A stretch of DNA of 9,635 bases from CAVDAL01 sp963606965 (lineage in GTDB: Bacteria > Actinomycetota > Coriobacteriia > Coriobacteriales > QAMH01). The translations under genes and the position numbers were made by a program. Below are positions 1 through 6,733 of the stretch, in pieces. The DNA lies in the NCBI GenBank assembly GCA_963606965.1, contig CAVDAL010000098.1, forward strand, positions 1 to 9,635, in the 5' to 3' direction. The notes below the pieces were generated by a model, which was not told the origin of the DNA, did no database searches, and worked only from the letters and a program-made list of their open reading frames with translations. Position 1 is the first letter of the stretch. The number at the start of each line of letters is the position of its first letter.

Positions 1-22
1 ATTCGAGCCAGCGCCTCTTTTG

Positions 23-58
23 TTCAACAGCTTTTCTCTATTTTCTCTAGCTGTTCAA
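23..58. repeat. imperfect hairpin with tandem 9-mer in its loop, possible terminator
   Basis: Positions 23-32 pair with 49-58 in 9 of 10 places, with one C-C mismatch at 25/56. The 16-nt loop is pyrimidine-rich. A 9-mer, TTTTCTCTA, occurs twice head to tail at 32-40 and 41-49. The hairpin lies just past the end of the minus-strand operon. On the plus strand it is followed, after a short AT stretch, by TTTT at 64-67; on the minus strand there is no clean T-tract. It may end transcription of a plus-strand gene entering from the left, or be part of a bidirectional terminator. Function is inferred only from placement and shape. Confidence 0.35.
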
Positions 59-80
59 ATTTGTTTTATCGCAATTTTAT

Positions 81-2393
81 TTATTGCGCATGTGCAACAC
101 AAGCTATATATGTTACATCTGCGCTGTCATCAACTGTTTCAACTTCATGAGCATAAGAAAATCCCATTGAAGGTTTAACATCATGTTCTTCTGAATATGT
201 GACTTGTGAAAATCCAGTTTTTGCAAGCAAATCTTCAAAGTCAACAATGTATGGAGCAGCTTGAATGCTGTTGCCAATTTCTTTGGCTTTTGCTTGTGTA
301 TTCTTATCACGAACAATATTTGCAAGTGCTGTTTCGCAAATAAGCAAGCCTTCAGGCTTAAGAACGCGCCTGCATTCTTTCAAAGCAAGTTCCATGTCAT
401 AGAATAAATTCATAACGCTATTAATGAAAATAACATCGCATGAATTATCTTTAACATGAGCCATGCTTAAATCTTCAGGATATGCAAAATGGAATTCCAT
501 ATTGCTTGTTGCTAAGCCTGTATCATGTACAGCGCGTTGTATGCCAACAGAAGCTTCATCTACATAAGATTGAACCCAATCAATGCCAATAATATGTCCA
601 TTTTGTCCAACTCGGTCAGAAAGCTTATAACAGCCGCGCCCACGTCTGCAACCAATATCAAGAACAGTCTTTCCTTTAAGATTGTTTGGCAAAGTCATTT
701 TGCAAAGACTAGCAAAGCCATATTCAAATTTCTTGTCTGAATAATAAGCATCTAGCTTTTCTTTATATTCATCGCTGATTTCACTTTTTACCTCAGAAGC
801 ATTGTCGCTAACTTGCTCTGCCTTTTTGCTGTTGCTAGTTGCACTTGTTGTGGCATCAGCTTTTGCAGCAGCATCGTCTTCTTCCAAATGCAAAGAATCA
901 ATTTTGTCAAGTAAATCGCGGCGGTGAGTATCAACCATCAATTCTTTGTTGTGAGCATAATATTCTTCATTGCCATAATGGCTAATAAATGAGCTAAGTG
1001 CTCCGCGTGCAGACATTTCTGTAAGCAAAACTAACATTTCACGGTCGTCGCCAAAAGCAGCAGAAACAAAATTAAATGCATTATTAATTTCTTTGTCTGC
1101 ATTATTGATATTTATGTCGACTTCTTTTATTAATCCGCGATAAGCAAAATGAATTGCATCAAATGCTTCTTCGCCTTCCAATTTACCCATGATTTCTGCT
1201 TCATGCTTTAAATCTTTCAAATACTTTAGCATCTGGGAATCAATGCGCAGCGAATCATTTTTTGCTGTATTCAACTTACGAGCTTTTTGAAGTTCAGCTT
1301 CTTTGTCAATTATTACAACTCCAAGTGTTTTTGCTAAAGTTTCACCATCAAGCAATCTTGGCTTTAAGTCGCGCAAAATGTCGCGGACCTTTATCATCAC
1401 AGCTTCATATTCAACAGCATGGCGCGTTGATTTTGAAAGAGTATCCAAAATCAAATCAAGCAAGGCTAATCGCTCATCAAATTCAGCTGCTTTTGCACGA
1501 TCTAAAATTTCTTCAGTCACATTACCAGCTAAAATTTGGTCAACTTGATAGTCGCTCCTATACTTATTGAACAATTCATAATAAAGAGCAAAGCGCTCTG
1601 CAATTTCTGGTTCGCGAACAAATTGTTCAACAAGGCTTTTAGTTACTTGTTTGCCGCATGATTCATACAAGTGAAGCATTTCGGATAAGTCGTCCCAGCC
1701 ACGCGCTGTAACAAAGCGCTTGCTTGATGGAGTAGATTCAACAGAATAAAAATTTTCTGGTTTGATTTCTAAAAATGTTGTGATTGATGGGTGGACGCCT
1801 TTGTCTAAAGCATATGTGCGCCAAACAGCATAATCAGGGTCGACATCCATAATGCGCAATCTGTCCATTGTGACGATGTCAAATTCATGAACAGATTTAT
1901 TATATTCAGGCGGGTTACCAGCGCAAACAATAATCCAATTTTCCGGGACTTTATGCCTGCCAAAAGTTTTAAATTGCAAGAATTGCAGCAGGGAAGGGTA
2001 TAAAGTTTCACTGACGCAATTAATTTCATCCAAGAAAAGAATGCCAGACCTAAGGCCGCTTTCTTCCATATAATCATAAATAGACGCAACAATTTCGCTC
2101 ATTGTATATTCTGATACATCATATTCTTCGCCTTCAAATTCTTTGTGCACAATGAATGGAAGACCAAGCGCACTTTGGCGAGTGTGGTGCGTCATTGAAT
2201 AAGAAACAAGGCCAATGCCAAGTTCGTGCGCAATTTGAATCATGATTGCTGTTTTGCCAATGCCTGGCGCGCCAATCAAAAAGACAGGGCGCTGCTTCAT
2301 TTGCGGAATGATTGGAAGTCCTGTTTCTTTGTCTTTGGAAAGATAAGCTTCCACTGTGTCTTTAATTTGGTTTTTTGCTTCAGAAATGTTCAT
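81..2393 (-). CDS. MoxR-type AAA+ ATPase fused to a class I SAM-methyltransferase domain
   Basis: This 770-residue protein is uninterrupted and has two parts. Residues 1-320 are a MoxR/AAA_5-type ATPase: Walker A GAPGIGKT at 41-48, Walker B ILFLDEIN at 118-125, sensor 1 Asn160 in CAGNPPEYN, and a likely arginine finger near MDRLR (176-180). Residues 320-500 look helical and charged. Residues 503-545 are an acidic, Ala/Ser/Lys-rich linker. Residues 546-770 are a Rossmann methyltransferase resembling the Methyltransf_11/arsenite-methyltransferase-like group: motif I TVLDIGCRRGRG at 576-587, acidic Asp605 in IIGID, a PED element at 639-641, CDVIFIN at 652-658, and RRVLKPEGLL at 675-684. The middle Gly of the GxGxG loop is Arg583. 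The start is ATG at 2393, one base after the stop of the VWA gene, with AGGA about 10 nt upstream, so translation is probably coupled. MoxR proteins typically remodel partner complexes using a VWA adaptor; the neighbour is the obvious partner. The substrate of the methyltransferase is unknown. Domain calls are firm; the joint function is inferred. Confidence 0.9.
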   Translation of the reverse strand: MNISEAKNQIKDTVEAYLSKDKETGLPIIPQMKQRPVFLIGAPGIGKTAIMIQIAHELGIGLVSYSMTHHTRQSALGLPFIVHKEFEGEEYDVSEYTMSEIVASIYDYMEESGLRSGILFLDEINCVSETLYPSLLQFLQFKTFGRHKVPENWIIVCAGNPPEYNKSVHEFDIVTMDRLRIMDVDPDYAVWRTYALDKGVHPSITTFLEIKPENFYSVESTPSSKRFVTARGWDDLSEMLHLYESCGKQVTKSLVEQFVREPEIAERFALYYELFNKYRSDYQVDQILAGNVTEEILDRAKAAEFDERLALLDLILDTLSKSTRHAVEYEAVMIKVRDILRDLKPRLLDGETLAKTLGVVIIDKEAELQKARKLNTAKNDSLRIDSQMLKYLKDLKHEAEIMGKLEGEEAFDAIHFAYRGLIKEVDININNADKEINNAFNFVSAAFGDDREMLVLLTEMSARGALSSFISHYGNEEYYAHNKELMVDTHRRDLLDKIDSLHLEEDDAAAKADATTSATSNSKKAEQVSDNASEVKSEISDEYKEKLDAYYSDKKFEYGFASLCKMTLPNNLKGKTVLDIGCRRGRGCYKLSDRVGQNGHIIGIDWVQSYVDEASVGIQRAVHDTGLATSNMEFHFAYPEDLSMAHVKDNSCDVIFINSVMNLFYDMELALKECRRVLKPEGLLICETALANIVRDKNTQAKAKEIGNSIQAAPYIVDFEDLLAKTGFSQVTYSEEHDVKPSMGFSYAHEVETVDDSADVTYIACVAHAQ

Positions 2394-2394
2394 T

Positions 2395-4188
2395 TTAGTC
2401 TTGTCCTAGCTCGAAAATTTCATCTTCATCAATTACAACTTTCATAGCCCAAGGCGGGACATGAAAAGATTCTCCATTCGAATCAACAAAAACGAATGCA
2501 GTTTCATACTTTGGCATCTTCTTTGGGAATGTGCCCATGCCATCAGTAAAATATATAAGGCCGCGCAGATTTTCAAACTCTCCTTCTTCAATCATTCTGT
2601 CCACATGATTGAAAACTGGCCTGAAATCTGTGCCGCCAAAACCCCTAATTTCAAAATTCTCTTTGAATTCCTCCATCTCTTTTAATGATGTTATTTTGAT
2701 ATCACTTTGTACTCGCGCATCGCATTGAATGATATGCAAGTTTATTTTGTCGCCAAAACCTTCTGTCGATTGCAAAATTTCATATGTCCTTGCAACAAAT
2801 TCTCTTATCAAGTCGCCCTGGCAAGAACCAGAAGTGTCAAGCGCAATTATAAATTCGCGAATTGCATTATTTTCTTTGTATTCAAGTGGTTCAACAAGAG
2901 GCATATTTTCATAAAGTTTTAAACCATATGTATAAAAGATATAATCGAACTCGTCGTCGTTAATCATCATATCTTCGCCCATAATAGCAAAACGCTTTAA
3001 AAATTTTGAATAATCGCATTCTTCTCTATTTGCAACATTCAAATTTGCTGTCATCGTGCCAAAGTCTGCACCCCATGCTTGTTTATATTCTTCAAGCATT
3101 GTTTCAACTTGTTTGCTTATGTCTTCCCACTCTTGCAGTGCGTCATCGTCGCCAGCATCCTCAGCGGGCTCACGGCTGTTGTCTTGTGGGTTTAAATTCT
3201 GTGGAGCTTTATCGCTTTTGTCTTTGCCATTGCTTGAATCTGAACTATTTTCTTGGGGCGAATCTTGCGGCTCGCTATTGGAATCTTCACTTTGTGCATT
3301 GCTATTGTCAGGCGATTCTTCGCCAGAACTAGGCGACTTTCCATCCATTTCTTCTTCGTCATCGCCATCGTCTTGCTGATCGCTTTGTTGGCTTAAAGAA
3401 GAAGCTTCATTTTGTTTTTCTTCTTGCTTCTTTTCGCCTTGGTTTGAATGGATTGGATCTTCGCGTTCACCTGATTCATTTTCTTCACCATCATGTGGTG
3501 AATTTGCCCAAAAGCCGTGTGAATCCCTGCGGAAAAGCTTGACGAGATATTCATATTTTTCATTCGTTGCATCATCGCGCGCTGCAAGCTCTTCATCAAG
3601 ACGCTTGTACAATTTGTGTGGAGTCAACGTACCCCAAGCTTCAATCATTGCATCAATCTGAACTTGAGCTTCATGGTCGCGTTGTGCCGGAAAGGCTTCT
3701 GAGGCCATTTCAATTGCGATAGCTTCAGTGCAAATATCGCATGCTAAATTCCAAATATCATAATGAGCATGGACATCATCAAGAGGCTGGCGAAATATGC
3801 AATGAATAATGCTATGTAAATAGTCGCGAACACAAATGTTTGGGTCATTCCTATAATTAAATGCAGTATCAAATGGGTTGAAATAGACCCGCCTTGCATC
3901 TGTAGCAATTGCAGCATCTATAAGTTGCGGCTCAAAATTCATATGCCAAAGCGCGACATCAAAAAAACGAAAAGTCATCATTAAAGTTATGCGCGTTTGT
4001 TCCATGATTTCTGCGCTGATTTTATTGACTTTTTCAACTGCTTCGTCGGTTAATTTTTTGCCTGGCGCTGCCAAATCTGTTGCTTGAATTAATTTGTTGT
4101 CGAGTGCTTTGTTTTTTTCTTTTTCAACAGCTTTAACAGGCTTTATTGAAAAGCCACCAGGCATACTATTTTGTGAGTTTGTTGTCAT
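2395..4188 (-). CDS. VWA-like protein with a degenerate metallopeptidase-like N-terminal domain (DUF2201-type)
   Basis: This 597-residue protein has three parts. Residues 45-230 resemble the metallopeptidase-like domain found N-terminal to VWA in the DUF2201 family. It carries HSIIH at 125-129, where a zinc peptidase would have HEXXH, and a WNLACD element at 146-151. The catalytic Glu is therefore missing (Ser126). Residues 232-350 form a low-complexity linker rich in Asp, Glu, Ser, Gln and Asn. Residues 445-595 are a VWA domain with an apparently complete MIDAS: DTSGS at 451-455, Thr520 in GGTD, and Asp549 in FTDG. No signal peptide or membrane segment is seen, so it should be cytosolic. The start is ATG at 4188, 15 nt after the LRR stop, with only a weak AAAGTGA upstream. 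The ATPase gene begins 1 nt after its stop. By analogy with ViaA, CbbO and NorD, it probably links the MoxR ATPase to a target through a metal-dependent VWA contact. That role is inferred. Confidence 0.88.
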   Translation of the reverse strand: MTTNSQNSMPGGFSIKPVKAVEKEKNKALDNKLIQATDLAAPGKKLTDEAVEKVNKISAEIMEQTRITLMMTFRFFDVALWHMNFEPQLIDAAIATDARRVYFNPFDTAFNYRNDPNICVRDYLHSIIHCIFRQPLDDVHAHYDIWNLACDICTEAIAIEMASEAFPAQRDHEAQVQIDAMIEAWGTLTPHKLYKRLDEELAARDDATNEKYEYLVKLFRRDSHGFWANSPHDGEENESGEREDPIHSNQGEKKQEEKQNEASSLSQQSDQQDDGDDEEEMDGKSPSSGEESPDNSNAQSEDSNSEPQDSPQENSSDSSNGKDKSDKAPQNLNPQDNSREPAEDAGDDDALQEWEDISKQVETMLEEYKQAWGADFGTMTANLNVANREECDYSKFLKRFAIMGEDMMINDDEFDYIFYTYGLKLYENMPLVEPLEYKENNAIREFIIALDTSGSCQGDLIREFVARTYEILQSTEGFGDKINLHIIQCDARVQSDIKITSLKEMEEFKENFEIRGFGGTDFRPVFNHVDRMIEEGEFENLRGLIYFTDGMGTFPKKMPKYETAFVFVDSNGESFHVPPWAMKVVIDEDEIFELGQD

Positions 4189-4203
4189 TTATATTCACTT
4201 TCA

Positions 4204-6522
4204 TTACAAGTCAAAATTGACTCTTCTTCTTCCAAAAGAATTTTCTTGCAATTCAAGCAAATAGCTTGTTGAATGAGCATTTTTGCTTTCAGTTGAAATA
4301 TCTATTGCCATTTGAATTGATTTTTCATCAAAAAAATTAAGGTCGAATAAATATTCAAAACCTTTGATTGTTCCTTTTTTGGCAAAGTCAGAAATGATAG
4401 CTTCCAGATTATTGAAAACTCGCTTGCGCATTAAAGTAGCATGTGATTCATCTAATAAAACTGGATTTTTAAGACGTGACAACATATGCATTGCCCAAAA
4501 ATGCAAATTGTCTGCACGACTTACGTGTGCATCCAGATAATGCACAAGCGTCGCAGGATTTATTACGTCGCCTAAAAATGCATATGTAATTGCAGAAACA
4601 GAAGACCTGTTTTGCGGATATTCAAGATATAAAGAATGTGCAGATTCTGGCACAAGTGCAAGCAAAGCTTCGTCGTTGCATTCAGATGCAAAAACAACAC
4701 GCGGGGGTCCAAGTGGTGTGTGATGCATGCGAACTTCTTGCACGTCATATGGCAAATCAAGCGTGATGCTTTTGAATGCTTTGCTTATGTTAAAAGCTTT
4801 TTGCTGAATATATTTAACACTTGTCGGAATATGCAAATTGTCAATATCTTCAGCGCCAGCAAAGCAGTGAGCTTCTATGCAGGTCGTTCCTTGCGGAATG
4901 CTTATATTTGGTTCATCTCCAGCATATAAGATAGCAGAAAGCGTTCCGTCTTCATTTCTGCGCATAAGTAAGCCGCTTTCAATGAAGAAGTTCTTGTTTC
5001 CATCTTCAACATAAATGCGCTTTAAGCTACGTTCGCCAATAATTGCAGTATTTTTATATGTTGAAATGGCAAGATGTCCGATTTCTTGCAAGCTAGCAGG
5101 GATTCTTATATTCTCAATCGCTGTTAAGCACAAGGCTTTTTCGCCCAGTTTTTCAAGATTGTGTGGTAGTTCAGCTTGAGAAAGTTGTGAGCATGCATAA
5201 AATGCTGAAGAATCAATATATTTAAGGCTTTTGGGGAAGATTACCTTCTTTAGTTTTGTGATTCTTGCAAATGCTTGTTCATCAATTCCAATGCAGCCTT
5301 CGTCAATTGAAACAACTTCACGGTTTGTATCAAGTTGTTCAGCAGCAATCCAATTTTTGCCATCTTCGGCGCGGCGGTATAGAGTGCCTTCGCTGCTAAG
5401 ATACATATAAGGATTATCTTTGTCTATGCAAAGCTTGCTGATATCTTCATGCAGAATGGGCGTGTTCCACAATGCATGAAAGCCAAAATATTCAAGGCGT
5501 GCAGGAAGATATAATTCTGTTATTGCTGTATCTTCAAATGCGTCAGTTGATATTCTTTCAAGAGTGTCATTTAATTCAATGCAGGTAAGGTTTGCGCATT
5601 TAAGAAAAGCCTTTGCGCCAATAAAGCTTAATTGTTGTGGTGCTTTGAATGTTTCTAATCCTGAACACATAAATGCGAAGCCACGAATTGCATAAATTGA
5701 ATCTGGTAAATCGACGTGTGTAAGTTTTGACATATATGCAAATGCACGCTTTGAAATATCTCGAGTGTTTTTGTCGACAGTATATGATTCCATTGGGGTT
5801 GCAAGAGCATATAAAACAGTTTTATCTTTGCTATAAATTGCATGCCCATCTGTTGTAAAAGTCTGGTTTTGCGGGTCTATTGAAATTGCTTCCAATGAAG
5901 AATTCACAAAAGCATCAGGTGCTAAAAAGCGAAAGCACGGACCAAAATCAAGATATCGTGGTGTGCAAGAATTAAAAACACCAGCAGGGAAGAACTGAAG
6001 ATTTTTTGGAAGAACAATGCGCTCAATATTTTTTGCATCTTTTATCCATGATGAAGAAAACATATCAATTTCTTGTGGCAAAATGAGAGTTTTTAATGCT
6101 TTGCAATTAAATATTGCGCGTCGGCCAATGCAATCTGCATATTTTGGAAGAGTAAGCTCTTCTATGGATGAAAGTTTATAAAATGTGCTTGATGCAATTG
6201 TTGTAACAACGCGTTCTTCAATTGCATCCGGTGCAATAACGCAGCTTTCATTCGTATCACAACTTAATAAAATTGCATTGCCATCTTCCATAATTGAATA
6301 GGTGTAAGTCGTTCCATCTTTCATGAAGTGACGCAAGTCATCGCGAAAATCTTCTATTGAATAAACACACTGAGGGCGAGAATTTAAGTCTTGCTTCAAG
6401 AGTCCAGCTTCATCTGTTGGCATGGAGGGACCAAGATAATCTGAAGAATATAGCGATGCAGCCATTAATTGTGCGCCTCGTGCTCGCATGGTAGTCCTTA
6501 ATGTCGGGTTTGTCATATACAT
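4204..6522 (-). CDS. cytosolic BspA-type leucine-rich-repeat protein with a helical C-terminal tail
   Basis: First gene of the three-gene operon. Numbering here runs from an in-frame TTG at 6540 (778 residues). I prefer ATG at 6522 (772 residues) because AGAG lies 8 nt upstream of it and no ribosome site precedes the TTG. Residues about 110-600 carry LRR_5/BspA repeats, for example SSIEELTLPKY, SKLTHVDLPDSI, TAITELYLPARL, TKLKKVIFPKSL and TAIENIRIPASL. Three 'DG-x-LY'-like spacer elements, typical of BspA repeats, are seen near 230-246, 383-392 and 523-540. Residues 620-778 are not LRR. They look helical, and the end (about 740-765, AIDISTESKN followed by STSYLLEL) has an ankyrin-like flavour. 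Most BspA proteins are secreted or surface-bound, but this one has no signal peptide, membrane segment or LPXTG signal. Its co-transcription with an ATPase/VWA pair suggests a recognition or scaffold subunit acting inside the cell. That role is inference. Confidence 0.88.
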   Translation of the reverse strand: MYMTNPTLRTTMRARGAQLMAASLYSSDYLGPSMPTDEAGLLKQDLNSRPQCVYSIEDFRDDLRHFMKDGTTYTYSIMEDGNAILLSCDTNESCVIAPDAIEERVVTTIASSTFYKLSSIEELTLPKYADCIGRRAIFNCKALKTLILPQEIDMFSSSWIKDAKNIERIVLPKNLQFFPAGVFNSCTPRYLDFGPCFRFLAPDAFVNSSLEAISIDPQNQTFTTDGHAIYSKDKTVLYALATPMESYTVDKNTRDISKRAFAYMSKLTHVDLPDSIYAIRGFAFMCSGLETFKAPQQLSFIGAKAFLKCANLTCIELNDTLERISTDAFEDTAITELYLPARLEYFGFHALWNTPILHEDISKLCIDKDNPYMYLSSEGTLYRRAEDGKNWIAAEQLDTNREVVSIDEGCIGIDEQAFARITKLKKVIFPKSLKYIDSSAFYACSQLSQAELPHNLEKLGEKALCLTAIENIRIPASLQEIGHLAISTYKNTAIIGERSLKRIYVEDGNKNFFIESGLLMRRNEDGTLSAILYAGDEPNISIPQGTTCIEAHCFAGAEDIDNLHIPTSVKYIQQKAFNISKAFKSITLDLPYDVQEVRMHHTPLGPPRVVFASECNDEALLALVPESAHSLYLEYPQNRSSVSAITYAFLGDVINPATLVHYLDAHVSRADNLHFWAMHMLSRLKNPVLLDESHATLMRKRVFNNLEAIISDFAKKGTIKGFEYLFDLNFFDEKSIQMAIDISTESKNAHSTSYLLELQENSFGRRRVNFDL

Positions 6523-6566
6523 GTTTGGAACTCTATTCAAGTGTGATATTCATCGTACCTAAGAAT

Positions 6567-6604
6567 AATACACTTAAACTTGTATTGCTTGCGTATAGAA
6601 TACA
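6567..6604. promoter_or_regulatory. cluster of three AATACA/TGTATT half-sites, possible operator
   Basis: AATACA at 6567-6572, its reverse complement TGTATT at 6581-6586, and AATACA again at 6599-6604 form two overlapping dyads with 8- and 12-bp spacers. They overlap a -10-like TATTAT for the leftward operon and a -10-like TAGAAT for the rightward gene. That is where a repressor or activator of the divergent region would bind. The sequence is AT-rich, so chance is a real alternative. Confidence 0.3.
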
Positions 6605-6707
6605 TCTATAAAGCCTTGATTGGACGCTAAAATTTCAATTTTTGTTCACTAAATTTAACTTTGCGGCAAATAACTGCTTTCATATCCGTTTTAATATCGA
6701 TTTTGGC

Positions 6708-6713
6708 TACAAT
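6708..6713 (+). promoter_or_regulatory. candidate -10 element of ispG
   Basis: TACAAT matches the sigma-70-type -10 consensus in 5 of 6 bases and lies 26 nt before the ispG ATG. No good -35 is visible (TCCGTT at 17-bp spacing). Transcription starting near 6720 would leave a very short leader that barely includes the AAGGA ribosome site, so an upstream promoter may be the real one. Confidence 0.25.
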
Positions 6714-6733
6714 GTTTTAAGGATTTATAATCA

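Larger units (their letters stand above)
6523..6733. other. divergent intergenic promoter region between the LRR operon and ispG
   Basis: This stretch of about 210 bp contains no gene and should hold promoters for both directions. On the minus strand a TATTAT -10-like hexamer lies at 6570-6565. On the plus strand TACAAT at 6708-6713 is the best -10 for ispG, and another candidate is TAGAAT at 6596-6601. None has a convincing TTGACA-like -35 at 16-18 bp, so the promoters are either weak, activator-dependent or misplaced by me. Confidence 0.45.

Noticed and set aside
1..21. ATTCGAGCC followed by a pyrimidine-rich stretch, resembling the 3' end of a tRNA
   Set aside because: The base before the T-loop is A, which cannot pair with C61 where G53 is nearly invariant. 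No CCA follows, and the rest of the molecule is outside the window.
2..178. Open plus-strand frame with a hydrophobic stretch, possibly the end of an upstream membrane protein
   Set aside because: Most of it lies antisense over the methyltransferase end, and no start is visible. Openness is explained by the strand-opposite coding sequence.
1262..1570. Overlapping plus-strand frames opposite the ATPase C-terminal region
   Set aside because: No ribosome site or recognisable motif, and fully inside a confident gene.
81..2393. Possible sequencing fusion of two separate genes
   Set aside because: The frame is continuous, the linker has natural domain-linker composition, and no start codon with a ribosome site was noticed at the methyltransferase boundary. 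Read data could still overturn this.
3006..3379. Two plus-strand frames over the VWA linker, rich in Cys, Ser and Leu
   Set aside because: They mirror the Asp/Glu/Ser/Gln-rich linker on the other strand. Low-complexity coding creates such open frames.
4204..6522. LRR repeats as a sign of a secreted adhesin
   Set aside because: No signal peptide, membrane anchor, LPXTG or repeat-anchoring domain is visible, and the gene is tied to cytosolic partners.
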